Assembly (NCBI GenBank): GCA_902497035.1
Contig: CABVDL010000012.1
Coordinates: 1 to 40,525, forward strand
DNA: 40,525 bases
Reading direction: 5' to 3'
Source: an uncultured Prevotella sp.
GTDB lineage: Bacteria > Bacteroidota > Bacteroidia > Bacteroidales > Bacteroidaceae
A model generated the notes under the pieces. That model was not told the DNA's origin, made no database searches, and worked only from the letters and a program-made list of their open reading frames with translations. The position numbers and the translations under genes are program-made. Shown here piece by piece: positions 1 through 9,000 of this stretch; within the stretch, counting starts at the first letter, position 1; each line of letters starts with the position of its first letter.

Positions 1-90
1 AGAGACTTATAAAAGATATTAATAACGAATTACGCAATTAGTTGCGGAATTAAGGGGACACAAGCGCCCAACAATAAACTGCATGATGCG

Positions 91-1878
91 ATGATTGCTT
101 TCAAGAATATCATCAAGACACTCTTTCCCAAGGACCTTTGGGATGCCCGCACCAAGGCTTTCTTCTGGTGCCTCGTAGCCAAATTCATTTTCTTCGACCT
201 CATCTGGTGCTCTCAGACGACGTTCTCGTCGCTGTCGATGATAGGCCTTTACGTCAACACTTTCTTCATTGTGATGTTGCTGTTGCTGCCTTATCTGGCC
301 TGCCGCAGCCGCATCGTGGAGAGCATCGTGCTGATTGCCATCGACCTGCTGCTCATCAGCAACCTGATGTACAGCCGCACCTACAACTCCCTCATACCGC
401 TGGCCAGCTATGCCGCCGCCGGCAACCTCAGCGACTTCACGGCCTCCGTAGTCGATTCCATGCGTTGGATAGACCTTTTGTTTCCTCTCTCGAGCATCCT
501 TGCCATCGTCAGGGTGGCCAGAACGAGGGCGGCGGAGACTGTGGCCGGGGCCAGACGATGGAAACAATATGCCATCACTACAGCCGTGGCATTTGTGCTG
601 GCGCTGGCTCTCTTCCTGCCGAAGGGTGGCCTGAGAGGGGCGTTCCAGCAGATGCAGAATGCCAACTACTACACCTGCACGGCCCCGGTGTTCACCGTCT
701 TCGGCAACCTGCTCTACGATGCCATGGAGGAGCAGGCCCCTTTTACCAAGGCCATGCAGGCACGGATAGACCGTTGGAAAGCCGCCAAGCCGCCCTACAA
801 GGCCCTGCCCGACACCATTGGCCGCCGCACCAGTCTCGTGGTCATCCTCTGCGAGTCGCTTGAGAGCTGGGTCATCAACCGCAAGATAGAGGGCAGGGAA
901 ATCACGCCGTGCCTCAACGCCGTCATTGCAGAGAAGTCAACCTTATACGCTCCTTATGTGCTGACTCAGGTCAGGGGCGGCCGCAGCATCGACTGCCAGC
1001 TGTTGCTCAACGCCGGCATGCTGCCCATACAGAGCGGTTGCTACGCCATGACCAACCTCGGCACCTCCTATTTCTCGCTCACCAAAGCCATGCGCCAGCA
1101 AAACCACTCACGCAGCTACCTGCTCTCTGTGGACAAGCCGGTGACGTGGAACCAGCAGATGGTGGCGCGTGCCTTTGGCATCGACACCCTCGTCATGCGC
1201 GACTGTTGGGTCAACGACGAGAAAGTGGGATCGCGCAAGAAGCTCGGCGACGCCTCGTTCATGCGGCAGGCCGTGAGAAAGATGCGGCAGGGACAACTGT
1301 GGCCCGTCGGGCAAAACGCTTACATGCAGTTTGTGACCTATTCCGGCCATAATCCATTCGTGCTGCCCGACCGCCTGAAGCGCATCCACCTCAAGGGCAG
1401 CTATCCCACGAAGATGGCCGATTACATCTATATGGCCAACTACACCGACTATGCGCTCGGCGAGCTGCTCAGCTATCTGAAATCACGTCCCGACTATAAG
1501 AACATGATGATTGTCATCACCGGCGACCATGAGGGACTGGCTGCCGACCGTGCCGACATCCTCCAGTCGAAAGTGGCACGAGGCATCGTCTCACCCAAAC
1601 AATTCACGCCGTTTATCGTCGTCAACGCTCCCGTCGGACTGCATTATAATAAGGTGATGGGACAGATAGACATGTATCCCACCGTGCTCAATCTCATGCA
1701 TCTCGACAGCTATGCCTGGAAAGGACTGGGGCAGAGCATCCTCGACCCCGACAAGTACCCGGTGGCCGTAGGCTCCAATATGAACGTGGAGGGTAAGGCT
1801 CCCGTCGGGGAGGTCAACCGCCTGAAAGAAGCCTTCTATGTCTCCGACCTGATGATCAGATACGACAGGATAAAGTGA
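91..1878 (+). CDS. LTA synthase-family (sulfatase-fold) membrane transferase
   Basis: A 595-residue membrane protein of the LtaS/phosphoglycerol or phosphoethanolamine transferase group. The N-terminal third holds about five hydrophobic segments (roughly residues 22-44, 50-70, 74-95, 125-145 and 158-176). The rest is an extracytoplasmic alkaline-phosphatase-fold domain (about 245-560) with the expected metal and nucleophile sites: E255 in a C-E-S-L-E-S-W stretch, S299 in R-G-G-R-S-I-D as the likely nucleophile (often Thr in LtaS), SGHNPF, and D479-H480 in TGDHEG. Family knowledge says such enzymes transfer a phospho-head group from a lipid to a glycan or lipid at the outer face of the membrane; the substrate cannot be read here. 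ATGs at 83 and 86 run into an immediate stop, so the ATG at 91 is taken. It is separated from the mannosidase genes by 309 bp with hairpins and is probably not part of the locus. Confidence 0.85.
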   Translation: MIAFKNIIKTLFPKDLWDARTKAFFWCLVAKFIFFDLIWCSQTTFSSLSMIGLYVNTFFIVMLLLLPYLACRSRIVESIVLIAIDLLLISNLMYSRTYNSLIPLASYAAAGNLSDFTASVVDSMRWIDLLFPLSSILAIVRVARTRAAETVAGARRWKQYAITTAVAFVLALALFLPKGGLRGAFQQMQNANYYTCTAPVFTVFGNLLYDAMEEQAPFTKAMQARIDRWKAAKPPYKALPDTIGRRTSLVVILCESLESWVINRKIEGREITPCLNAVIAEKSTLYAPYVLTQVRGGRSIDCQLLLNAGMLPIQSGCYAMTNLGTSYFSLTKAMRQQNHSRSYLLSVDKPVTWNQQMVARAFGIDTLVMRDCWVNDEKVGSRKKLGDASFMRQAVRKMRQGQLWPVGQNAYMQFVTYSGHNPFVLPDRLKRIHLKGSYPTKMADYIYMANYTDYALGELLSYLKSRPDYKNMMIVITGDHEGLAADRADILQSKVARGIVSPKQFTPFIVVNAPVGLHYNKVMGQIDMYPTVLNLMHLDSYAWKGLGQSILDPDKYPVAVGSNMNVEGKAPVGEVNRLKEAFYVSDLMIRYDRIK

Positions 1879-1926
1879 TGGGCATGTAGTCTCTGCCGCC
1901 AGCTCCTACCGTTGCTGAGACCATAT

Positions 1927-1948
1927 CGTGGCGCCCGTGAGCGCCACG
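1927..1948 (+). terminator. Hairpin after the LTA synthase-like gene
   Basis: A perfect 8-bp stem (CGTGGCGC with GCGCCACG) closes a 6-nt loop about 50 bp after the stop codon. A second hairpin follows at 1981-2005 (AAATGCCA with TGGCATTT, 9-nt loop). Neither is followed by a clean T-run, so a role in termination is plausible but unproven. Confidence 0.35.
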
Positions 1949-2018
1949 TCATCCCATCCCTCAGACGCTACAGTCGCCGGAAATGCCATAAACCAAGTGG
2001 CATTTCAATATTCGCAAT

Positions 2019-2149
2019 CTACTATTTCCCAGACTTTTGTTTTCGCTTAATCAATTGGTATTAAGCGTATTAATAGACGCTTACCCTCTCATTTCGACTA
2101 CTATTTTGTTACATTGTCCCAGCGTGCATTGATTATTCCTATAAATTTG
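2019..2149 (+). promoter_or_regulatory. Promoter with paired CTACTATTT boxes before first GH38 gene
   Basis: CTACTATTT occurs at 2019-2027 and again at 2098-2106, 79 bp apart start to start. TCAATTGGT lies between them at 2051-2059. A Bacteroidota -7 box, TAAATTTG, is at 2142-2149, 46 bp before the ATG. No TTTG is visible at the -33 position, which suggests an activator-dependent promoter with the proximal box as the likely activator site. The same elements in the same order and nearly the same spacing precede the second GH38 gene. The rest of this 309-bp gap holds only the hairpins already described and an inverted repeat at 2044-2067. Confidence 0.6.
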
Positions 2150-2187
2150 CGGCAGAATAATCGAAAACTGAAAATCTTTTTGAGTCT

Positions 2188-5100
2188 ATGAAGAAATTGT
2201 CACTTTGTATGTTGTCGGCCTCAATGGCGTTGACTGTAATGGGTCAGCCGGGCGGCCAGAGACAATTAAAGGCCTACATGGTGGCTGACGCCCATCTCGA
2301 CACGCAGTGGAACTGGGACGTGCAGGCCACCATCAAGGATTACATTTGGAAGACGATGACGCAGAACTTCCATCTGCTGAAGACCTATCCCGATTATATT
2401 TTCAACTTTGAGGGAGGCGTGAAGTATTGGTGGATGAAAGAATACTATCCGTTGGAATATGAGCAGGTAAAAAAATATGTGACTCAGGGCCGCTGGCATC
2501 TTGCCGGCAGTTCGTGGGATGCCAACGAGACCGTGATTTGCTCTGCGGAGTCGTGGATACGCAATATATTGCTTGGCCAGACATTCTACCGGCAGGAGTT
2601 CGGCAAGGAGGGCACCGATGTTTTTCTGCCCGACTGCTTCGGCTTCGGCTATGACCTTCCTACCCTGGCCCGCCATTGCGGGCTTATCGGTTTCTCCTCC
2701 CAGAAGTTGGGATGGCGGTACAATGCCTTCTATCCCGGCGGAAAGAAGTATCCTTTCCCCGTGGGGCTGTGGCAGGGCATTGACGGCAGCCGCATCATGA
2801 TGGTGCATGGATTTGACTACGGCCGGCGCTTCAAGGATGAGGACATCTCAAACAGCAGCCTGCTCAAGGGTGAGTTGGGCGAGAGCACGCTCGGCACGAT
2901 ATACCGTTATTATGGTACCGGCGACACGGGAGGCTCTCCTACGGTGGAGTCGGTGCGTGCCGTGGAAAAAGGCATACACGGCAATGGCCCGATCAAAATC
3001 ATCAGCGCCACCAGCGACCAGATATACAAGGACTATCTTCCGTTTGACAAGCATCCCGAGTTGCCTGTCGCTGACGGAGAAATGACGATGGACGTACACG
3101 GCACGGGCTGCTACACCTCGCAGGCGGCCATGAAGCTGTACAACCGGCAGAACGAGCATTTGGGCGACGCCGCTGAGCGGGCATCGGTCGTTGCGGAGTA
3201 TCTCGGACAAAAGGCCTACCCTGTGGGCGAGATGACCGACAACTGGCGCCGCATGATTTGGAACCAGTTTCACGACGACCTGCCTGGCACCTGCATTCCC
3301 AAGGCCTATGAGTTTGCCTGGAACGACGAGCTGCTCACGCTCAACCGCTTCTCCAATGTGCTGACCTCTGCCGTGGGCGGAGTGGCAAGCCTGCTCAACA
3401 CGCAGGGCAGCGGCACGCCCGTTGTAATATATAATAATGAGAGCTTCCCGGTCAATGCAGTGGCCGACATCCGCGTCAGCTCCGACGCTGGTGAGTATGC
3501 CGTGACCGACGCCTCCGGCCGAAAGGTGGCTTCCCAGGTGGTGAGCGGGGCCGACGGGAAGCGTCATCTGCTCTTTGACGCCAGGGTCGGCGGAACCGGT
3601 TTCGCCGTCTATCACGTAAAGGCGGGCAAGGCGAGATACGCCGTGCGGGCCAAAGAGGGCAACGTGGTTGAGAACAGCGTCTATAAATTGACGGTTGATG
3701 GAAATGGCGATATAAGCTCGCTCATCGACAAGCGCTCCGGCCGGCAGCTTGTCGCTCCGGGCAAGACGTTGGGCCTTGTGCTGTTTAAGGATTGCGAGTC
3801 ATATGCCTGGCCTGCTTGGGAAATCCTGAAGAAGACGCTTGACAAGGAGCCTGAGACCATAAAGGGACAAGTCAGCGTGAGGCTTGTGGAAGACGGTCCC
3901 CTCTGCAAGACCCTGCGCGTTGACCGGACATTCGGGAAGTCGGCCGTCACCCAGTACATTAGTCTTTACGAGGGCTCGCAGGCAGCGCGTATCGACGTAA
4001 GCTGCGACGTGAACTGGCAGGAGCCTGACGCCATGCTCAAGGCCAACTTCCCGTTGGCGGTGAGCAACCCTAAGGCTACCTACGACATTGGGCTTGGCAG
4101 CGTGCAGCGTGGCAACAACACTCCCCAGGCCTATGAGGTCTATTCGCATGAGTGGACCGACCTTACCGATGCCTCCGGCCAATACGGCGTGACCGTACTC
4201 AACGACAGCAAGTATGGGTGGGACAAGCCCAACGACAATACCATCCGCCTCTCGCTGCTCTTCTCGCCCAAGGTGAAGAACGGCTACGCGTACCAGGCCA
4301 ACCAGGATTTCGGCCACCACACGTTCACCTACAGCATTATCGGCCATGAGGGCCCGCTTGACAAGAGCAAGGCCGTGGAGCAGTCAACCATTCTCAACAG
4401 CCCGCTGCGTGCGTTTGCGACGACAGCCCACAAGGGACAGTTGGGCAAGGAGTACGCTTTCCTGTCGTCGGACAATCCCAATGTGACCGTGCATGCGCTG
4501 AAGAAGGCCGAGGTCAGCGACGAGTATGTGGTGCGCGTCTATGAGAATGCGGGCGGCTCGCAGCAGACAGCCCGCATCACATTCGGCGGAAACATCGTGA
4601 GGGCCGTTGAGGCTGACGGAACGGAGAAGACGATAGGCGACGCCTCGTTTGACGGCAACACGCTGAACGTGACGGTAAGGCCTTTCGGCGTCAAGACTTA
4701 TAAGGTGAAGCTCGACAACAGGCAGATGGCCACAAGACCGTCTGAGCAGATTGCCCTGCCGTTTGATACCCGCTGCTTCTCGTCAAAGGACTTCCCCTCA
4801 TCGGCCAACTTCTCCGGCGGCTATTCCTATGCGGCTGAGCTGCTGCCCGATGAAGGCCTGACGGTCGATGGCGTACATTTCACCTTTGGCGACAAGGACG
4901 GTGACAACGGAATGAGCTGCAAGGGACAGACCATCAAGCTCAATCCCAAGGCCGGATATACAAAGCTGTATATTCTCGCCGCCTCAAAGATGGGTGACCG
5001 TAAGGCCACGTTCAGCGTGGGCAAGTCGGCGCAGACCGTCACGGTTTGTGACTATCACCAGTTTGTCGGGCAGTGGGGACACGACGGCCAGACCCGCGGC

Positions 5101-5775
5101 TATCTGAAGAATGCTGAGGTAGGCTTTGTCGGCACTCACCGCCATTCGGGCAAGGGCGACGACCCCTACGAGTTTACCTACATGTTTAAGTATGCCCTCA
5201 ACGTGCCGAAGGGAGCCACCTCGGTCACATTCCCCCAGGATGAGAGCGTAGTGGTGTTTGCTGCTACGGCATGCAACGAGACAGGACTGCCCGATGTGGT
5301 TGCGGCGGCACCGCTCTTCCGCACAAACAACAAGACGGACGAACTGACTGATGAGGCCAATAAGGCAAACCTGCTGGCCAAGGCCAAGGTGATTGAGCGC
5401 TCAGGACAGACCAATGCCGACGAAAGGGCCGAGAACCTTGTTGACGGCGATGAGAAGACCAAGTGGTGCGACACGTCAGACGCACCTAACTACGTTGCCT
5501 TTGACCTCGGAGCTCCCAAGGTCATCAGCGGATGGAAGATGGTGAATGCAGGGATAGAGGACGCCTCGATGATAACCCGCAGCTGCATCCTCCAGGGACG
5601 CAACAGCCTCACTGAGGACTGGAAGACCATAGACCTGCTCGACGGCAACAGCCAGAATGTGGTTGTGCGCCAGGTAAAGCCTGCCAGCTATAGGTATATC
5701 CGCCTGTTTGTGGTCAGTCCGACACAATCGGCAGACCACGACGCGGCGCGCGTCTATGAGCTAAGTGTATTCTGA
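2188..5775 (+). CDS. GH38 alpha-mannosidase with C-terminal F5/8-type domain
   Basis: A secreted 1195-residue alpha-mannosidase of glycoside hydrolase family 38, a retaining zinc enzyme that removes alpha-linked mannose. A signal peptide (about 1-20) precedes the catalytic domain. Zinc/active-site motifs are visible: the D-A-H-L-D-T-Q-W segment (H36, D38), P-D-C-F-G with D149 in the place of the family nucleophile, and H362-D-D. Middle and C-terminal GH38 beta domains follow to about residue 850. After a linker module comes a discoidin (F5/8 type C)-like domain at about 1060-1195 (NLVDGDEKTKWCD, then RYIRLFV). It ends at this domain without a T9SS tail, unlike its neighbour, so a periplasmic location is more likely. 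The second GH38 gene is clearly homologous along its length. It has its own promoter and a strong hairpin after it, so it is probably monocistronic. Confidence 0.93.
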   Translation: MKKLSLCMLSASMALTVMGQPGGQRQLKAYMVADAHLDTQWNWDVQATIKDYIWKTMTQNFHLLKTYPDYIFNFEGGVKYWWMKEYYPLEYEQVKKYVTQGRWHLAGSSWDANETVICSAESWIRNILLGQTFYRQEFGKEGTDVFLPDCFGFGYDLPTLARHCGLIGFSSQKLGWRYNAFYPGGKKYPFPVGLWQGIDGSRIMMVHGFDYGRRFKDEDISNSSLLKGELGESTLGTIYRYYGTGDTGGSPTVESVRAVEKGIHGNGPIKIISATSDQIYKDYLPFDKHPELPVADGEMTMDVHGTGCYTSQAAMKLYNRQNEHLGDAAERASVVAEYLGQKAYPVGEMTDNWRRMIWNQFHDDLPGTCIPKAYEFAWNDELLTLNRFSNVLTSAVGGVASLLNTQGSGTPVVIYNNESFPVNAVADIRVSSDAGEYAVTDASGRKVASQVVSGADGKRHLLFDARVGGTGFAVYHVKAGKARYAVRAKEGNVVENSVYKLTVDGNGDISSLIDKRSGRQLVAPGKTLGLVLFKDCESYAWPAWEILKKTLDKEPETIKGQVSVRLVEDGPLCKTLRVDRTFGKSAVTQYISLYEGSQAARIDVSCDVNWQEPDAMLKANFPLAVSNPKATYDIGLGSVQRGNNTPQAYEVYSHEWTDLTDASGQYGVTVLNDSKYGWDKPNDNTIRLSLLFSPKVKNGYAYQANQDFGHHTFTYSIIGHEGPLDKSKAVEQSTILNSPLRAFATTAHKGQLGKEYAFLSSDNPNVTVHALKKAEVSDEYVVRVYENAGGSQQTARITFGGNIVRAVEADGTEKTIGDASFDGNTLNVTVRPFGVKTYKVKLDNRQMATRPSEQIALPFDTRCFSSKDFPSSANFSGGYSYAAELLPDEGLTVDGVHFTFGDKDGDNGMSCKGQTIKLNPKAGYTKLYILAASKMGDRKATFSVGKSAQTVTVCDYHQFVGQWGHDGQTRGYLKNAEVGFVGTHRHSGKGDDPYEFTYMFKYALNVPKGATSVTFPQDESVVVFAATACNETGLPDVVAAAPLFRTNNKTDELTDEANKANLLAKAKVIERSGQTNADERAENLVDGDEKTKWCDTSDAPNYVAFDLGAPKVISGWKMVNAGIEDASMITRSCILQGRNSLTEDWKTIDLLDGNSQNVVVRQVKPASYRYIRLFVVSPTQSADHDAARVYELSVF

Positions 5776-5786
5776 CATAATTTGAA

Positions 5787-5833
5787 GAGAGGCTCTGCCG
5801 CCGGACGTTGTCCATAGTGGTGGCAGACCTCTC
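5787..5833 (+). terminator. Hairpin terminator after first GH38 gene
   Basis: The arms GAGAGG-TCTGCC and GGCAGA-CCTCTC pair over about 15 bp with one bulged base, starting 12 bp after the TGA. No long T-run follows. Its position directly after the gene and before the next promoter supports a transcription-stop role. Confidence 0.5.
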
Positions 5834-5875
5834 CCATAAAACCCTTGTAAGGCCTTTGGCAGCACTTAAAAACGA

Positions 5876-6005
5876 CTACTATTTTCCTTTATGCTTGAAA
5901 TGGTCAATTGGTTGATACATAATTAATTAAACTATTGATATGGCGTTTTGGAATCTACTATTTGTTTATATGATTAAATTCGAATGATTAATTCAACTAA
6001 ATTTG
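5876..6005 (+). promoter_or_regulatory. Promoter with paired CTACTATTT boxes before second GH38 gene
   Basis: CTACTATTT is at 5876-5884 and 5955-5963, again 79 bp apart. TCAATTGGT lies between at 5904-5912. The -7 box TAAATTTG is at 5998-6005, 46 bp before the ATG. The distance from proximal box to -7 box is 34 bp here and 35 bp at the first GH38 promoter. No good -33 TTTG is seen. The match in layout, with diverged sequence between the elements, argues for a common regulator binding site. Confidence 0.6.
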
Positions 6006-6043
6006 CGATAATTAAAGTCGAACCTTAAATAACTTAAAAATAT

Positions 6044-9000
6044 ATGATGCACAATCGTGAAATGAGAAGATGGTCAAGGCAGGTTGCGATGGCCCGTTTG
6101 GGAGCTGTTGCCGCCATGTTGTGTGTGGTTGCCACGGGTGCTAAGGCCCAGGCTGACCATAAGACTTTGTTTCTCATTTCAGACTCGCATCTCGATACTC
6201 AGTGGAATTGGGACGTCCGCACTACAATCGGCGAATATGTCCATAATACGATGACCCAGAATTTCCCGCTGCTGGATAAGTATCCTTATTTTAATTTCAA
6301 TTTTGAGGGAGCTATCAAGTACCGTTGGATGAAGGAGTATTGGCCATCGGACTATGCTAAGCTGAAAAAGTATATTGCCTCTGGCCGCTGGCATGTCTCA
6401 GGCTGCTCGGTCGATGCCAACGACGTGATGACTACGTCGGCCGAGAGCATCATGCGCAACTGGCTTTATGGCAGCGAGTTCTTCCAAAAGGAGTTCGGCG
6501 TGAGAGGCGGCCACGATGTGATGCTGCCCGACTGCTTTGGCTTCTCTTACGCTCTGCCGTCGCTTGCCCATCATTGCGGCATGACGGGATTTCACACGGC
6601 GAAGTTGGCCTGGGGATCCTCTGATTATGGGCAGTTGCCTGACTGGGGACTGTGGCAAGGTGTTGACGGCTCGCAGATTTATGCTGTCTACAAGCCTGGC
6701 GCTTACGACACTCATGAGGATTACAACCATGACCTGACCACGGACGCAAGCCTCCTGTCGCAAATCAACAACAACTACAGCAACTATGGCACGGCTGTGG
6801 AGATACGCTATGTCGGCCCGCGCAGCGACCATGGCGGAGGTTTGCAGGACAATGCCTCGTCATCGGGGGAGAATACTCCCTACTGGCTCAATTACAGTGC
6901 GTCGAAGACAACTGGTCAGATAGATGTATGTCTTGCAAGTCCTGACAGCATATTCTCTTACCTCAATACCTATCGGAATCAGAAATACAGTGTGTGGAAC
7001 AATGAGCTTCCCATGCTTACCCATGGTGTTGGCGCTTACACCTCACGGGGAATGCTGAAGCGGTGGAACCGCCGGACGGAGCTTTTGGCTGATGCCGCCG
7101 AGAAGGCTTCTTCACTGGCAACCTGGCTTGGTACGGAAACGTATCCACAGCAAACCATCAGTGAGTCGTGGATGAGAATGCTCTGGCAGCAGCACCACGA
7201 CGGCATTACCGGCACGTCCATTCCCCGTGCCTATACTTTCTCGGAAAACGAGTACGTGCTTGCCAACAAGACTTTGGCCAATGTACTGACCCAAAGCGTT
7301 GGCTCTGCCGCCAGGATGCTTGACACGCAGGTGGAGGGTACGCCCATCGTTGTGTACAATCCCTTGTCGTTCAATCGCACCGACATAACAGAGGCTTCCG
7401 TGCATGTCGGCAGTCGTCCCGATCCGTTGGCGGTGAGCGTTTATGGTCCCGACGGCAAGGAGGTGCTTTCCCAGGTAACCGGGTATGATGAGGCCGGACA
7501 GAACCTGAAGTTCATTTTCGCCGCCACTGTGCCCTCCCTCGGTATGGCGGTCTATGATGTCCGCATCGGCACGCGTTCGGCAATGAAAAGCAGCCTCTCG
7601 CAGAATGCTGCCGCATTGACGCTTGACAACGGCGCCTACCGGGTGACGCTGAACAAAGCCTCGGGAGATGTGCAGTCGCTTTCGAGAGATGAAGACAGCC
7701 GCCAGTTTGTGGCAACCTGCTCGCAGCAGATGCTTCACGACAATTCCACGTCGTGGCCGTCGTGGGAGATAAAATATGCTGACGTGGCCGCCCAGCCCTA
7801 TGCCACGGTGAATGATGTCGTTAGCATCACGCCTGCGGAGGCAGGGCCGTTGCGCAGTTCTTTCCGCGTGGAGAGGCAGAAGGAGGGGTCGCGTTTCGTG
7901 CAGTATGTGAGCATGAATGCCCTCAACAACCGCGTGGATTTCAAGAATGAGGTTGACTGGCAGACGCGCGCTACGATGCTTAAGGCTGCTTTCAACTTCA
8001 TGTTTGGTAACGATAAGGCCACCTACGACATTTCCCTTGGTACCATCCAGCGCGGCAACCGCAGTGAGGGGCAGTATGAGGTGCAGGGACACCAGTGGGC
8101 TGACGTCACCAATCCCTCGGCGACATATGGCGTGTCGGTGCTAAATGACAGCAAATACGGATGGGACAAGCCTAACAACATGCAGCTCCGGCTTACGCTG
8201 ATCCACACTCCCGGAGTGGGCAGCGGCTATACATACCAGAGCCTCCAGGACTTGGGCGTGAACCAATTCACCTATTCGCTCTTCCCCCATGAGGGTGCTT
8301 GGGGGACGGCGACCCAGAAGGCAGCCTCCGAGCTGAACCAGCCTTTAACGGGCTTCGTCACTGACAAGCATGCCGGCGCTCTCGGGCGTACGGTCAGCTT
8401 TGTGTCGGCAAGTACTGACAGTGTTTCGATCAAGGCGCTGAAGAAAGCGGAGAACAGCGACGAGATGATAGTCCGTGTGTATGAGTGGGCCGGCAAGGAC
8501 CTCAAGAATGTCAGCCTTACATTCCCGACAGACATCGTCTCGGCCCGTGAGGTCAACGGTCTGGAAGAGCCTGTGGGCGATGTGGACTGGTCGGGAAACA
8601 GACTCACCTTTGATATCGGGCATTATCAGCCCAAGACATTTGCCGTACGGTTTGCCGCCCCTTCGGCCGCCGCGCCTGACAAGGTGAACAATATGGCTGT
8701 CGGTTTGGACTATGACGCTGACGTGATGAGCTACAATGACAAGCGTACCGATGCGACGAGCAGTCTGGTCAGTCTTGCCTATCCCGCCGAGCTTGTGCCT
8801 GATACGGTGTCCGATGGGAATGTGACATTCCGTATGGGTGACCGTACGGCCGGCCACTGCAATGCGGTGCGCTGCAAGGGGCAGACCGTCCGTCTCAGCA
8901 GGGCTGCCGGGCAGAACAAACTTTATGTGCTGATGATGAGTACGAAGCAGGGTGGGGCTGACGCAACGTTCAAGGCCGGTGATGCGGCCTATACTTTCCA

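Noticed and set aside
1..90. A promoter or small gene at the left edge
   Set aside because: No TAnnTTTG box is seen, only a short CGCAA/TTGCG inverted repeat; the ATGs at 83 and 86 meet a stop at once.
7112..8092. Long minus-strand open frames inside GH38, GH76, GH29 and GH130 genes (for example 326 codons here; also 19591-20553, 32173-32994, 36270-37367)
   Set aside because: All lie opposite strong family matches and their translations show only the Val/His/Arg/Gly-rich composition of antisense frames.
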